Made by a program: the position numbers and the translations under genes. Under the pieces are notes generated by a model. The model had not been told where the DNA came from. It searched no databases and saw only the letters and a list, made by a program, of their open reading frames with translations. A stretch of DNA of 64,000 bases from contig NZ_CP156688.1 in the NCBI RefSeq assembly GCF_040616545.1, positions 2,232,001 through 2,296,000 of the forward strand, written 5' to 3'. Positions within the stretch are counted from its first letter, which is position 1. The number at the start of each line of letters is the position of its first letter. Source of the stretch: Akkermansia muciniphila. Its GTDB lineage: Bacteria > Verrucomicrobiota > Verrucomicrobiia > Verrucomicrobiales > Akkermansiaceae. Shown here in pieces: positions 52,452-61,382 of the stretch.

Positions 52452-53438
52452 ATGACTTCACTGATGTATCAGGGGTTGCATTTGCTGCGCCGCGTATTTG
52501 ACCGCTGTTCCGTGAGAGAGGAGATGCTCCCCCCTTCCTGCGAGCTGGACGCGGATGCCGCATCCGCGATGATTGAGCGCCTTCTCCGCTCCGGCCGTCC
52601 CGCCATGGTGGGGCGGTTTGGCTGCACGGAAATGTCCTGCCTGCACAATTATCTGGAAATTGGAAAGGCGGGCAGGAATCCGCTGGACTACATCACGGGC
52701 AGGAGGGACCAGTGGTGGTGGAATAAAAATATCATGAGGCAGATGCGGGAGTGGTCCGGCTTTTTCCCGGCCACGCCGGAATGCCTCTCCCGCTTCTGCG
52801 AGCTGATGCTCCGCGACATGAAGGAACTGGATATCCTGGGAAGCTGGCTTCCGTACGAACGGGAGGTGATGCCCATGATCCGGGACGTTCCCCGCGTGCG
52901 CCTGCTGAATCTGGAGCCTTACTGGTCTTCCCGGCCATGGAGCAGGGCCCTGGAGGGAAGGAAGGTGCTGGTGGCCCATCCTTTTGCGGAAAGCATCACG
53001 CTCCAATACGAACGGAACAGGGAAAGGATTTTTGAAAACCCGGAGGTTCTTCCTTCCTTCTCCCTGGAGACGCTGGCCGCCGTCCAGAGCATGGGCGCGG
53101 GGCCGGACCGTTTTTCCGACTGGTTTGAAGCCCTGGCATGGATGGAGGGGGAGGTAGACCGCCGGGATTACGACGTCTGCCTCATCGGATGCGGGGCTTA
53201 CGGCTTTCATCTGGCGGCCCATGTCAAAAGGCGCGGCAGGCAGGCCGTGCATCTCGGCGGGGCCCTTCAACTGCTGTTCGGCTTGCGGGGCAGGCGCTGG
53301 GAAGACCCGGCCTACGGGGCGAACCCCGGCGCTCCCAAATATGATTATTTCCGGCTTTTCAATGACGCGTGGGCCAGGCCGGGAAGGGAAGAGACGGTAA
53401 GCCACGCCAGCCGTGTGGAGGGGGGGTGCTACTGGTGA
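52452..53438 (+). CDS. Capsule-locus protein, possible GT-D-type glycosyltransferase
   Basis: The 328-aa protein has PAMVGRFGCTEMSCLHNYLE near the N-terminus (a GRFG...E pattern like the DUF1792/GT-D fold), followed by ILGSWLPYEREV, VLVAHPFAESITLQYERN and the C-terminal DVCLIGCGAYGFHLAAHVKRRGRQAVHLGGALQLLFG (landmarks). The last part resembles a nucleotide-sugar-binding end of that family. I am moderately confident of the capsule role and less of the exact fold. It is 13 bp after the previous gene. Confidence 0.55.
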   Translation: MTSLMYQGLHLLRRVFDRCSVREEMLPPSCELDADAASAMIERLLRSGRPAMVGRFGCTEMSCLHNYLEIGKAGRNPLDYITGRRDQWWWNKNIMRQMREWSGFFPATPECLSRFCELMLRDMKELDILGSWLPYEREVMPMIRDVPRVRLLNLEPYWSSRPWSRALEGRKVLVAHPFAESITLQYERNRERIFENPEVLPSFSLETLAAVQSMGAGPDRFSDWFEALAWMEGEVDRRDYDVCLIGCGAYGFHLAAHVKRRGRQAVHLGGALQLLFGLRGRRWEDPAYGANPGAPKYDYFRLFNDAWARPGREETVSHASRVEGGCYW

Positions 53439-53443
53439 AGAAC

Positions 53444-54775
53444 ATGAACGCTCCGGAAAAAGGGATGAAAGCGCTCTGGCTGTCCAATATCCTGTTTCCT
53501 GAACCCTGCCGGATGCTTGGACTTCCGGAACCGGTCCTGGGGGGCTGGATGTACGCGGGGGCGCAGGAGCTGATGAAGGCCGCCCCGGATTTAAAGCTGG
53601 CCGCAGCCATGTTTTATCCGGGCCGCACCCTGCGCCGCCTGGACGGGGAGTCCATGACCTATTACCTGGTTCCCGCCCCTGCCGACATGGGAGTTTACAG
53701 GAAGGCGCTGGAACCCTGTTTCCGGGAAATCAGGGACATATTCGGCCCGGACGTGGTCCATATCCACGGTTCCGAATATCCGCATTCCCTGGCCTGGGTG
53801 AATGCCTGCGGGGCGGAACGCACGGCCGTTTCCATCCAGGGGCTGTCTTCCGTCTGCGCCGGGTTCTATCTGGGCGGCATTCCTCCCCGGGAACTCGTGA
53901 AATCCGTTGCCTTCCGGGATCTGCTGCGCCGTGACACGCTTTTTGCCCAGCAGCGGAAGATCAAGGCGCGCGGAAGATATGAACGGGAGCTGTTCAGCAA
54001 GGTGCGCCATGTGATCGGGCGTACCGCCTGGGACCGTTCCCACGCATGGGCCATGAATCCCGCGGCGCGGTACCATGTTCTCCATCCTACGCTCAGGGAG
54101 CCCTTTTACCTTCATGAATGGGATGCCGGAACGTGCGAAAGGCATACGATTTTTCTCAGCCAGTCCCACTATCCCCTGAAAGGGCTGCACAAGGTGGTGG
54201 AAGCCCTTCCCCTGGTTCTGCGGCATTATCCTGACGCCAGGGTGCAGGTGGCCGGACCGGACTTCCTGTCAGTCCCTGCGTGGCGCAGGAACGGCTACGC
54301 CCGTTATTTGGGAAACCTGATGGAACGGCTTGGAGTCCGGGACCGTTTCCGCTGGCTGGGACGCCTGGACGCGGAACAGATGTGCAGCCAGTTCCGGAAG
54401 GCGCATGTCTTCGTTTGCCCCTCCATGATTGAAAATGAGTCCAATTCCCTGGGGGAAGCCCAGATGGTGGGCACTCCCTGCATCGCGTCCTATGCCGGGG
54501 GGATGATGGATTCCGTGTCCCACGGGGAAACGGGCTTCCTGTACCGGTTTGAAGAGACGGAAATGCTGGCCATGCTGGTGTGCCGCCTGTTCGGGGACAT
54601 GGATCTGTGCAGGCGTCTTTCCTTCCGCGGAAGACAGGCCTCCCTGGCGCGGCATGACCGTGCCGTGAATGCGGAACAACTGAAGCGCATTTACGGGAGC
54701 ATCGCCGGAGAGGCCGGGAACGGGACGGAGGAGGACGAAGAAAAGGGAAGGGAGGGCGCCGCATGCAGCAGCTGA
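53444..54775 (+). CDS. Glycosyltransferase, GT4-like
   Basis: The 443-aa protein is a GT-B fold. I start at MNAPEKGMKALWLSNI (53444); a GTG at 53435 overlapping the previous stop is an alternative. Landmarks are FGPDVVHIHGSEYPHSLAW, FLSQSHYPLKGLHKVVEALPLV, VQVAGPDFLS, LGRLDAEQMCSQFRKAHVFVCPSMIENESNSLGEAQMVG (short: ESNSLGEAQ, the E-x7-E donor site) and HGETGFLYRF. It should retain configuration of the donor sugar. It overlaps the following acyltransferase by 13 bp. Confidence 0.85.
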   Translation: MNAPEKGMKALWLSNILFPEPCRMLGLPEPVLGGWMYAGAQELMKAAPDLKLAAAMFYPGRTLRRLDGESMTYYLVPAPADMGVYRKALEPCFREIRDIFGPDVVHIHGSEYPHSLAWVNACGAERTAVSIQGLSSVCAGFYLGGIPPRELVKSVAFRDLLRRDTLFAQQRKIKARGRYERELFSKVRHVIGRTAWDRSHAWAMNPAARYHVLHPTLREPFYLHEWDAGTCERHTIFLSQSHYPLKGLHKVVEALPLVLRHYPDARVQVAGPDFLSVPAWRRNGYARYLGNLMERLGVRDRFRWLGRLDAEQMCSQFRKAHVFVCPSMIENESNSLGEAQMVGTPCIASYAGGMMDSVSHGETGFLYRFEETEMLAMLVCRLFGDMDLCRRLSFRGRQASLARHDRAVNAEQLKRIYGSIAGEAGNGTEEDEEKGREGAACSS

Positions 54776-55437
54776 TTTACCTGGCCAGAAAAGCCGTGCT
54801 CCGCTGCTGGGCCGTCTGTGCGCACCCGCTTCACAATGGGTATGCCAGGTGGCTCCTATATGCCGGCAACGCGGTTTGCGGCCCCGGCCTCTGCTCGTTC
54901 GGCATTCCGGACGTCAGGATATCCAGGGGAAGCCGCCGCCGTTCCGTTCCGTGCCGCATAGGAAGGGAATTTACCATGAGGAACGGCTCCCACGGCGTCT
55001 CCCGCTCCTCCCAGCGGTGCCTGATCTCCGTGGACCGGGACGGCGTGCTGCGCATCGGCGACCGGGTGGGCATCAGCAATACCGTGATCATCTGCACGCA
55101 GTCGGTGACCATCGGCGACGATGTAAAGGCCGGATTCGGCGTCCACATCATGGATACGGACTTCCACGCATTGGACCCGGAAGCCAGGCGTGGGGCGGAG
55201 GACAGGCTTCAGCGCCGGTGCGCTCCCGTCAGGATCGGGAACAACGTATTCCTCGGGGCCGGAACCTTCGTTTTGAAAGGCGTTTCCATCGGGGACAACG
55301 CCGTTGTAGGAGCCCGTTCCGTGGTAACGCGTTCCATTCCTCCCAATGAAGTATGGGCGGGAAATCCGGCGCGCCGCATCCGCAGGACGGAGGAAGGCCA
55401 GGATTCCCCGGTGATGGAAAGGAGCGCGCATGCGTAA
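54763..55437 (+). CDS. Hexapeptide-repeat acyltransferase (maltose/galactoside acetyltransferase type)
   Basis: The 224-aa protein has left-handed beta-helix repeats (LRIGDRVGISNTVIICTQSVTIGDDVKAGFGVHIMDTDFH in short landmarks: VGISNTVI, VTIGDDV, IGNNVFLGAG, VLKGVSIGDNAVVGARSVV). The catalytic His appears in MDTDFHAL, and it ends EVWAGNPARRIRR as usual. It most likely O-acetylates a capsule sugar from acetyl-CoA in the cytosol. A basic N-terminal ~60 residues precedes the helix. Confidence 0.88.
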   Translation: MQQLIYLARKAVLRCWAVCAHPLHNGYARWLLYAGNAVCGPGLCSFGIPDVRISRGSRRRSVPCRIGREFTMRNGSHGVSRSSQRCLISVDRDGVLRIGDRVGISNTVIICTQSVTIGDDVKAGFGVHIMDTDFHALDPEARRGAEDRLQRRCAPVRIGNNVFLGAGTFVLKGVSIGDNAVVGARSVVTRSIPPNEVWAGNPARRIRRTEEGQDSPVMERSAHA

Positions 55438-56758
55438 CACGGACCTTTCATGTCAGGCGAATGAAGGCCGGCCCCTTGACGGGAAATCCCGCCTTCCTTC
55501 AAGCATCCGGGTGGTGCTCCCCTTCGTCATCCTGGTGAAGGCCATGATCATGTTGTCCATGTACTCGTCCGCCGCCGTCCTTCACCCGGTTTGTACGGAA
55601 CAGGCCATTTCCCTTTCTTCAGCCCTCCTGCTGGCGGTGTCCTTCGTGATCATGCGGAAGTACTTCCGGCGGGAGGACGCTCCGGTCTATCCCCTCTTCT
55701 CCATTTATTTCCTGTGGGTATTCATTTGCTGCGTGCGGGGCGTGTTCGCCGTGGACGGCTACTGGTCCGCGCGGGCCCTCGTGACGAATGGCCCCACGCT
55801 TTTCATTCCCGTGCTGGTTTACGTGTTCAGCCTGCCGGAGGTGACGCGGCAGGTCCTGTCCGTCTGGTTCAAGGTGTTCATTCCCGTTTTTTTCCTGTTC
55901 CTGTTCACCCTCAATCCGGATTTTTACGCCTCCCTGCTGAATCCCCTGCTGATGCTGGTGCCGTGGCTGCCCCTGCTGCCCCGGAAATGGAAGCTGGTGG
56001 TGCTGGTCATGGCATGCCTGATGGTGTGCGTCAGCATGGGGGCCAGGAGCCAGATTCTAAAGGCGCTGGTGGCTTTGTCCCTGCTGGCCGTCTATTGCGG
56101 CAGGGATTTGCTCAAGGACTGCTTTTACAGGATGATGCGGTACGCCCTGTTTTTCATTCCCTCCCTCTTTCTCGCCCTCGGGCTGGGCGGTGTCTTTAAT
56201 GTCCTGGACGTCGGCTCCTACGCCGGAGCGGCGGGAAATTCCGTGGAGGACGATCTGCTGGCGGATTCCCGCAGCATCGTCTTTGAAGAGGTGGCCTCAT
56301 CCTCCCTGAAGGACGGCTGCATTTTGCTGGGGCGCACCCCGGCGCAGGGTTATGAAACCAGTTTCCAGATGTCCCAGGATGAGCGCCAGTCCTACCATGA
56401 CCAGAAGCGCCGCGCCTGGTGCGAGCCCGTCCTCCTCAATATTTTCGCCTGGACGGGGGTGGCGGGGCTTTTCCTTTACACGGGATTTTACTGGCAGGCC
56501 TCCTACCTGGCCATTTACCGCTCCGGCAACCGCTGGATGAAGCTGCTGGGGGTGTTCGTGGCCTTCCGCTGGCTCTGGGGATGGCTGGAGGACACCAACT
56601 TCAATCTGGATATCATGAACATCTCCCTGTGGATGATGATCGCCATGTGCTATTCCAGCCGTTTCCGGGCCATGACGGACGGCGAGCTTCACGAATGGGT
56701 GCAAAGCATCTTCCGCCGCCGTTCCTCCAACCCCCTCCCTTCCATACGCATTCCATGA
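55430..56758 (+). CDS. O-antigen/capsule polymerase, Wzy-like
   Basis: The 442-aa polytopic membrane protein has ~10-12 hydrophobic helices, with a loop of ~70 residues before the last helices (SVEDDLLADSRSIVFEEVASSSL). That long periplasmic loop containing Arg residues, plus poor overall conservation, is characteristic of Wzy polymerases. It overlaps the acyltransferase by 8 bp and the next gene by 4 bp. The assignment is based on topology and locus composition. Confidence 0.78.
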   Translation: MRNTDLSCQANEGRPLDGKSRLPSSIRVVLPFVILVKAMIMLSMYSSAAVLHPVCTEQAISLSSALLLAVSFVIMRKYFRREDAPVYPLFSIYFLWVFICCVRGVFAVDGYWSARALVTNGPTLFIPVLVYVFSLPEVTRQVLSVWFKVFIPVFFLFLFTLNPDFYASLLNPLLMLVPWLPLLPRKWKLVVLVMACLMVCVSMGARSQILKALVALSLLAVYCGRDLLKDCFYRMMRYALFFIPSLFLALGLGGVFNVLDVGSYAGAAGNSVEDDLLADSRSIVFEEVASSSLKDGCILLGRTPAQGYETSFQMSQDERQSYHDQKRRAWCEPVLLNIFAWTGVAGLFLYTGFYWQASYLAIYRSGNRWMKLLGVFVAFRWLWGWLEDTNFNLDIMNISLWMMIAMCYSSRFRAMTDGELHEWVQSIFRRRSSNPLPSIRIP

Positions 56759-57603
56759 AAACTGACGCTGCCTCCGGGAAAAAACTTGCGGTCCTGATGA
56801 CGTGCCATAACCGCAGGGAAAAAACGCTCCGCTGCCTCGCCTCCCTGTTCTCCGCACTGCCGGAAGCGGGGTTGGAGTCCTCCGTGCATTTGGTGGATGA
56901 CGGTTCCTCCGACGGCACCGGAGACGCCGTGCGGCGGGCTTACCCCTCCGTTTCCGTCATCACGGGGGACGGAACCCTGTTCTGGAACCGGGGAATGAGG
57001 ACGGCATGGGAGGACGCCCTGAAGAAAGATGCGGATTTCTACCTCTGGCTGAATGATGATACCATGCTGCATCCGTTTGCCGTAAGCCATCTATTGGAAG
57101 CCTCCCGCTGGATGGAACATGCTGCCGTCATCTGCGGTACCACCTGCCATCCCGGCACGGATGAGTGGACTTATGGAGGCACGGCGGGCGGGAAGCCCGT
57201 TATTCCGGATGGAACCTTGAGGGAATGCGAATTATGCCACGGGAACATTCTGTGGGTGCCGCGGCGGGTGGTGGAGCGCATAGGCATTCTGGACGGGTTC
57301 TACCTGCACGCGCTGGGGGATTACGATTATTCCCGTACGGCGCGCGAACGCGGAATAAAGCTGCGGGTGGCTCCCGCTTACATGGGGACTTGCGAACGGC
57401 ATGACAAGGCTGTTGCCTGGACGGACCGGAAGGTGCCCCTGATGCGCAGGCTCCGCAATTTGTATTCCCCGCTGGGGAATGCCCAGCCCAGGTATTACTT
57501 CCACTACGTCCGCAGGCACGACGGCCTTCTGGCCGCGTGCAGGGCCATGATCTGCATGCATGTACGAGTTTTCCTCCCTTTCTTATGGACAGCAACGAAA
57601 TAG
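56755..57603 (+). CDS. Glycosyltransferase, GT2 (rhamnosyltransferase-like)
   Basis: The 282-aa GT-A enzyme starts at MKTDAASGKKLAVLMTCHNR (ATGA overlap with the polymerase stop). Motifs include VLMTCHNRREKTLRCLASL, HLVDDGSSDGTGDAVR, DGTLFWNRGMRTAWE and the DxD-equivalent YLWLNDDTML. Later WVPRRVVERIGILDGFYLHALGDYDYSRTARERG shows the catalytic-base region of inverting GT2 enzymes (landmark GDYDYS). The donor is not determinable. Confidence 0.9.
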   Translation: MKTDAASGKKLAVLMTCHNRREKTLRCLASLFSALPEAGLESSVHLVDDGSSDGTGDAVRRAYPSVSVITGDGTLFWNRGMRTAWEDALKKDADFYLWLNDDTMLHPFAVSHLLEASRWMEHAAVICGTTCHPGTDEWTYGGTAGGKPVIPDGTLRECELCHGNILWVPRRVVERIGILDGFYLHALGDYDYSRTARERGIKLRVAPAYMGTCERHDKAVAWTDRKVPLMRRLRNLYSPLGNAQPRYYFHYVRRHDGLLAACRAMICMHVRVFLPFLWTATK

Positions 57604-58445
57604 ACTGGGTGTTCCAGACGGATGACGAAGAGGTGCTGGAGACGTACCGGACCCGTGACAATTACCTCATGGAGCGTTCTCCGGAGGGGGATGATTTGCG
57701 GTGCGCCGTTTATTTCAGCAGCAACGACCTGTACTTTCCCAACAACCGCGCCCGGTTCCATGAACGGGTCACCCTGCGGAATACGTTTGAATGGTTCGGA
57801 ACCAGGGTTCCGGGCTGCGGCAGGCACATCTTCATCCGGGACGTTTTCAAGCAGTGGTACCTGGGCGGCATCAACAGCCGCCTGAACTCTCCGGGAAAGG
57901 TGCTGAGGTGGCTTGAAAACGAGACGAAAGGCTGCCGGGTAACGATGGTGGGCAGTTCCTCGGGCGGCTATGCCGCCGTTCTCTTCGGCTCCCTGCTGCA
58001 TGCGGAACGCGTTTTCTCCTTCAACGGCTATTTTGACCTTGCTCCGGAAACGGAAATGGAAGACGCCGCCCGAATCAATCCCCTGCTGGTACGGTACGGG
58101 AACGACCCGGAACGGGCGCCTTTTTACCGCCTGGCCCCCTTTCTGCATGCGGAGACCCCCGTTTATTATTTCCACTCCCTGTTTTCTCCCATTGACCGCA
58201 GGCAAAGGGAGCTTCTGGGCGGCTGCCAGGGAGTGCACGTCATACCCTTTCATTCCCGCCGCCACGGAATTCCCTTCCTCAAATGCTGTTTAAGCCGTCT
58301 TTTCCAATGTTCCGATCAAGAGCTGCTGGAGCTGTGCGGCGCAGTTCAACATCCCTTGCGGTTTTCCCTCCGGTGTGCGGGCGTCCGGGAGACGGCCTCC
58401 GGCTTCTTCAGGCAAGCGTGGCAACATTACAGGAAAAGGCACTGA
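57585..58445 (+). CDS. Alpha/beta-hydrolase-like protein of the capsule locus
   Basis: The 286-aa protein starts at MDSNEIDWVFQTDDEEV (57585), overlapping the GT2 gene by 19 bp in another frame. It has a nucleophile-elbow motif VGSSSGGYAAVLFG (GxSxGG) after a strand (CRVTMVGS), preceded by YFSSNDLYFPNNRARFHER and followed by VYYFHSLFSPIDRRQ and FHSRRHGIPFL, which could supply acid and His. A hydrolase or acyl-transfer role on capsule material is plausible; it may also be an inactive scaffold. No signal peptide is visible. Confidence 0.6.
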   Translation: MDSNEIDWVFQTDDEEVLETYRTRDNYLMERSPEGDDLRCAVYFSSNDLYFPNNRARFHERVTLRNTFEWFGTRVPGCGRHIFIRDVFKQWYLGGINSRLNSPGKVLRWLENETKGCRVTMVGSSSGGYAAVLFGSLLHAERVFSFNGYFDLAPETEMEDAARINPLLVRYGNDPERAPFYRLAPFLHAETPVYYFHSLFSPIDRRQRELLGGCQGVHVIPFHSRRHGIPFLKCCLSRLFQCSDQELLELCGAVQHPLRFSLRCAGVRETASGFFRQAWQHYRKRH

Positions 58446-58448
58446 ACC

Positions 58449-59555
58449 ATGAACGGCAACAAACGCAAACTGATGGTCTTTCATCAATACCTGGCGCCTT
58501 ACCGCATTGATTTTTTCAATGCGCTGGCCCGGATGGGGGAGATGGAGGCGTTTTTTGAATATGAAAATTCTCCGGACCACCACTACAACAGGCCGGAAAT
58601 GGAAGCCCGCTGCGCGTTCCGCCCCCATTACCTGAACCATGTTCGCGTGGCGGGGAGGCGCATCCCCTCCGGCCTTGCGCGCATCCTGCGGCAGGGACGG
58701 CCCGATCTGGTGATCGTTCCGGAGTTTTCCATTCTGGCGCTGGAGGTATGCCTGCTGCGCGCGGCCTGCCGCTGGAAATTCAAAATCATCAGCATTTGCG
58801 ACGACAGCATGGACATGATCCGCGGAAATGAACTGTCCCGCGTGCATGCGCTGGCGCGGAAGGCGGTGATGCCGGTGGTGGATGATGTGATTCTCCCGGA
58901 TATGGAGGCCTGCTGCTGGTACCGGGAACATTATGGGAAGGGCGTCTTTTTTCCGATTGTCAGGGATGAACGGGCATTCCGGGAACAATGCCGCGAAGCG
59001 CTTCCCATGAGCCTTTCCATGCAGCGGGAATACGGTCTGCACGGTAAACGGGTGGTCCTGTACGTGGGGCGCCTGGCGCCGGAGAAGAATCTGGAATGCC
59101 TGGTCAGGGCGGCTGCGGCCTTTCCGGAGGACGCCGTTCTGGTGATTGCGGGGTCGGGAAGCCTGGAAACGGCCTTGCGGGACCTGGCCGTCCGGCTAAA
59201 GGTCCGCGCCATTTTTACCGGCTGGCTGGAAGGCGAACGCCTGGCGGCCTGGTACAATCTGGCCGACGTCTTTGTTCTGCCCAGCCTGGTGGAACCGTTT
59301 GGGGCGGTTGTCAATGATGCGCTGGCTGCCGGGTGTTTCTGCCTGGTTTCCGGGCGCTGCGGCTCCGCCTGCCTGATCCGCCGGGGCTGGAACGGGGAAT
59401 TGTTTGATCCGGAAGACGAAAAGGGGCTGGCCTCTCTTCTCCGGAAAACCTGCCTGGACCGCGGCGGCAGCCCGTCCCCTCCGCGCCTGAAAGAATGCCT
59501 GATGCCTGCCGGATTCCGGGAATACGTCAACCATCTCATGGAACATATTTTATGA
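58449..59555 (+). CDS. Glycosyltransferase, GT4
   Basis: The 368-aa GT-B enzyme has an N-terminal acceptor domain ([21 protein letters not shown]) and a C-terminal donor domain with [56 protein letters not shown] (short landmarks) and the E-x7-E motif in [15 protein letters not shown]. It lies 3 bp after the hydrolase-like gene and overlaps the next gene by 4 bp, so it is translationally coupled. Confidence 0.9.
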   Translation: MNGNKRKLMVFHQYLAPYRIDFFNALARMGEMEAFFEYENSPDHHYNRPEMEARCAFRPHYLNHVRVAGRRIPSGLARILRQGRPDLVIVPEFSILALEVCLLRAACRWKFKIISICDDSMDMIRGNELSRVHALARKAVMPVVDDVILPDMEACCWYREHYGKGVFFPIVRDERAFREQCREALPMSLSMQREYGLHGKRVVLYVGRLAPEKNLECLVRAAAAFPEDAVLVIAGSGSLETALRDLAVRLKVRAIFTGWLEGERLAAWYNLADVFVLPSLVEPFGAVVNDALAAGCFCLVSGRCGSACLIRRGWNGELFDPEDEKGLASLLRKTCLDRGGSPSPPRLKECLMPAGFREYVNHLMEHIL

Positions 59556-60124
59556 TGAATGATTCCGCCAATGCAGCTCCGGGCAGGTCCCGGCCCATCC
59601 TGTTTCTGCGTTCCCTGGCCAACGGAGTGCGCAGTTTCATACGGTTCCGCCTGGTTCAACGCTGGGTCACCGTGAAGGGAATGACCAGGATAGGAAGGCA
59701 TGTGCATCTGAATTCCCCGCACAAACAGATCATTTTCGGGAACAGGGTGCAGTTGGGGCCATACTGCCATGTCTCCTGCGATATACGTTTTGGGAACAGC
59801 GTGTTGTGCGCCGCCCGCGTTTCATTCATCGGAAAAAGGGACCATTCCTTTAACCGGGCCGGATGCGCCGTCTGGGATTCCCCCCGGAACTGGGAGGACG
59901 GCATGACGGTCATCGGCAGCGACGTGTGGATTGGGCACGGAGCCGTCATCCTGGGAGGCGTTCGCGTGGGGGACGGCGCCATTGTCGCGGCGGGAGCCGT
60001 CGTGACCGGAGACGTGCCGCCCATGACCGTGGTGGGCGGCAATCCCGCCAGGGTCATCCGCCGCCGCTTTCCCACTCCGGAAGAAGAGGAAAGGCACCGG
60101 AACTACCTTGATTCCATCAAATAG
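59552..60124 (+). CDS. Hexapeptide-repeat acyltransferase
   Basis: The 190-aa protein starts at [10 protein letters not shown] (59552, ATGA overlap). The left-handed beta-helix is visible as [46 protein letters not shown] and [14 protein letters not shown] (landmarks [18 protein letters not shown]). The catalytic His is expected in KRDHSFN. It is the second such enzyme in the locus, so the polymer probably carries more than one acyl group. Confidence 0.9.
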   Translation: MMNDSANAAPGRSRPILFLRSLANGVRSFIRFRLVQRWVTVKGMTRIGRHVHLNSPHKQIIFGNRVQLGPYCHVSCDIRFGNSVLCAARVSFIGKRDHSFNRAGCAVWDSPRNWEDGMTVIGSDVWIGHGAVILGGVRVGDGAIVAAGAVVTGDVPPMTVVGGNPARVIRRRFPTPEEEERHRNYLDSIK

Positions 60125-60131
60125 ACAGACC

Positions 60132-61382
60132 ATGATGCAAATTCTGATTAACGCTTATGCCGTCAACCCGGACTGGGGCAGCGAACCCGGCATGGGGTGG
60201 AACTGGGTCATCCACCTGGCCAGGCACTGCAAGGTGCAGGTGATTACGGAAGGGGAATGGCGGGAAAACATAGAACGGGAGCTTGTCCGCCTCCCCCAGG
60301 CGGGCAACATCGTGTTCCATTATCTTCCCGTGCCGGAAAAGGTTCGCCGGATGTGCTGGAACCAGGGGGACTGGCGTTTTTACTACCATTACAGAAAATG
60401 GCAGAAGAGAGCTCTCTGCCTGGCGCGTCAAATCATGAAGGATAACCGTATTGATCTGATTCACCAGCTGAACATGATTGGGTTCAGGGAGCCGGGCCTG
60501 CTCTGGAAAATCAAGGGCGTGCCCTATGTGTGGGGACCGGTGGGAGGCATGGAAAATGTGCCTGCCGCCTATGCACGCTGTGCGGGATGGAGGCAGTGCA
60601 TCTTCGTGCGGGTGAAAAATGCCATTAATTCCTTCCAGTCAAGATGGCAGCCTCATGTAAGGCGGGCGGTTGCCAGGTCCTCCGTCCTTGTTGCCGCAGT
60701 GGAAGGGGTGAAAAACAGGATAGAAGAAGTCTATGGGAAACAGGCCGTGGTGATTAATGAGACCGGTTGCAGGCTCAATCTTTCCGGGCGGCGCATCCTG
60801 CATGAAAAGGGAGAGTTCAGCCTTTTGTGGGTGGGCAAGGCAGATTTCCGGAAACAGCTTCATCTGGCCGTTTCTACGCTTGCCCTGTTGAAGGACTGTG
60901 AGGGATTGCGTCTCCATATATGTGGCGTGAACCCTTCTGAAGAGGGGAGACGGTTTATAAAACAGGCTGAAAATCTGGGAGTTTCCCATATGTGCATATG
61001 GCATGGAATTGTACCCAATGCAGAAATCCTGTCCATGATGCGGCAGAGCGATCTCTTTTTCTTTACCAGCATCATGGAGGCTACCTCAACCGTGCTTGTG
61101 GAAGCCCTGATGAACCGGCTGCCCGTGCTCTGCTTTGATACCTGCGGCATGGGAACCATCGTGGATGAAACCGTGGGACGCAAGATACCCCTGACCCGTC
61201 CCGGACGGTCCGCCCGGGACTTTGCGGAACGCATCCGCTTCTTTTTCCATCACAGGCAGGTTCTGCGGGATATGGATGAAGCGTTTGACGCCAGGCAGAG
61301 GGAGCTGGACTGGAACCGGAAGGCGGAAAGGATGGCCGGCATTTACCGCGAAATTTTAAAGGACCGTCAACACCGGCCATGA
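60132..61382 (+). CDS. Glycosyltransferase, GT4-like
   Basis: The 416-aa GT-B enzyme starts at MMQILINAYAVNPDWGSEPG (60132). Landmarks are GSEPGMGWNWVIHLA, LIHQLNMIGFREPGLLW, VPYVWGPVGGMENVP, FSLLWVGKADFRKQLHLA, IWHGIVPNAEI and the donor-site FTSIMEATSTVLVEAL. The GPVGG segment is typical of a GT4 subgroup of capsule enzymes. It overlaps the following gene by 4 bp. Confidence 0.88.
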   Translation: MMQILINAYAVNPDWGSEPGMGWNWVIHLARHCKVQVITEGEWRENIERELVRLPQAGNIVFHYLPVPEKVRRMCWNQGDWRFYYHYRKWQKRALCLARQIMKDNRIDLIHQLNMIGFREPGLLWKIKGVPYVWGPVGGMENVPAAYARCAGWRQCIFVRVKNAINSFQSRWQPHVRRAVARSSVLVAAVEGVKNRIEEVYGKQAVVINETGCRLNLSGRRILHEKGEFSLLWVGKADFRKQLHLAVSTLALLKDCEGLRLHICGVNPSEEGRRFIKQAENLGVSHMCIWHGIVPNAEILSMMRQSDLFFFTSIMEATSTVLVEALMNRLPVLCFDTCGMGTIVDETVGRKIPLTRPGRSARDFAERIRFFFHHRQVLRDMDEAFDARQRELDWNRKAERMAGIYREILKDRQHRP

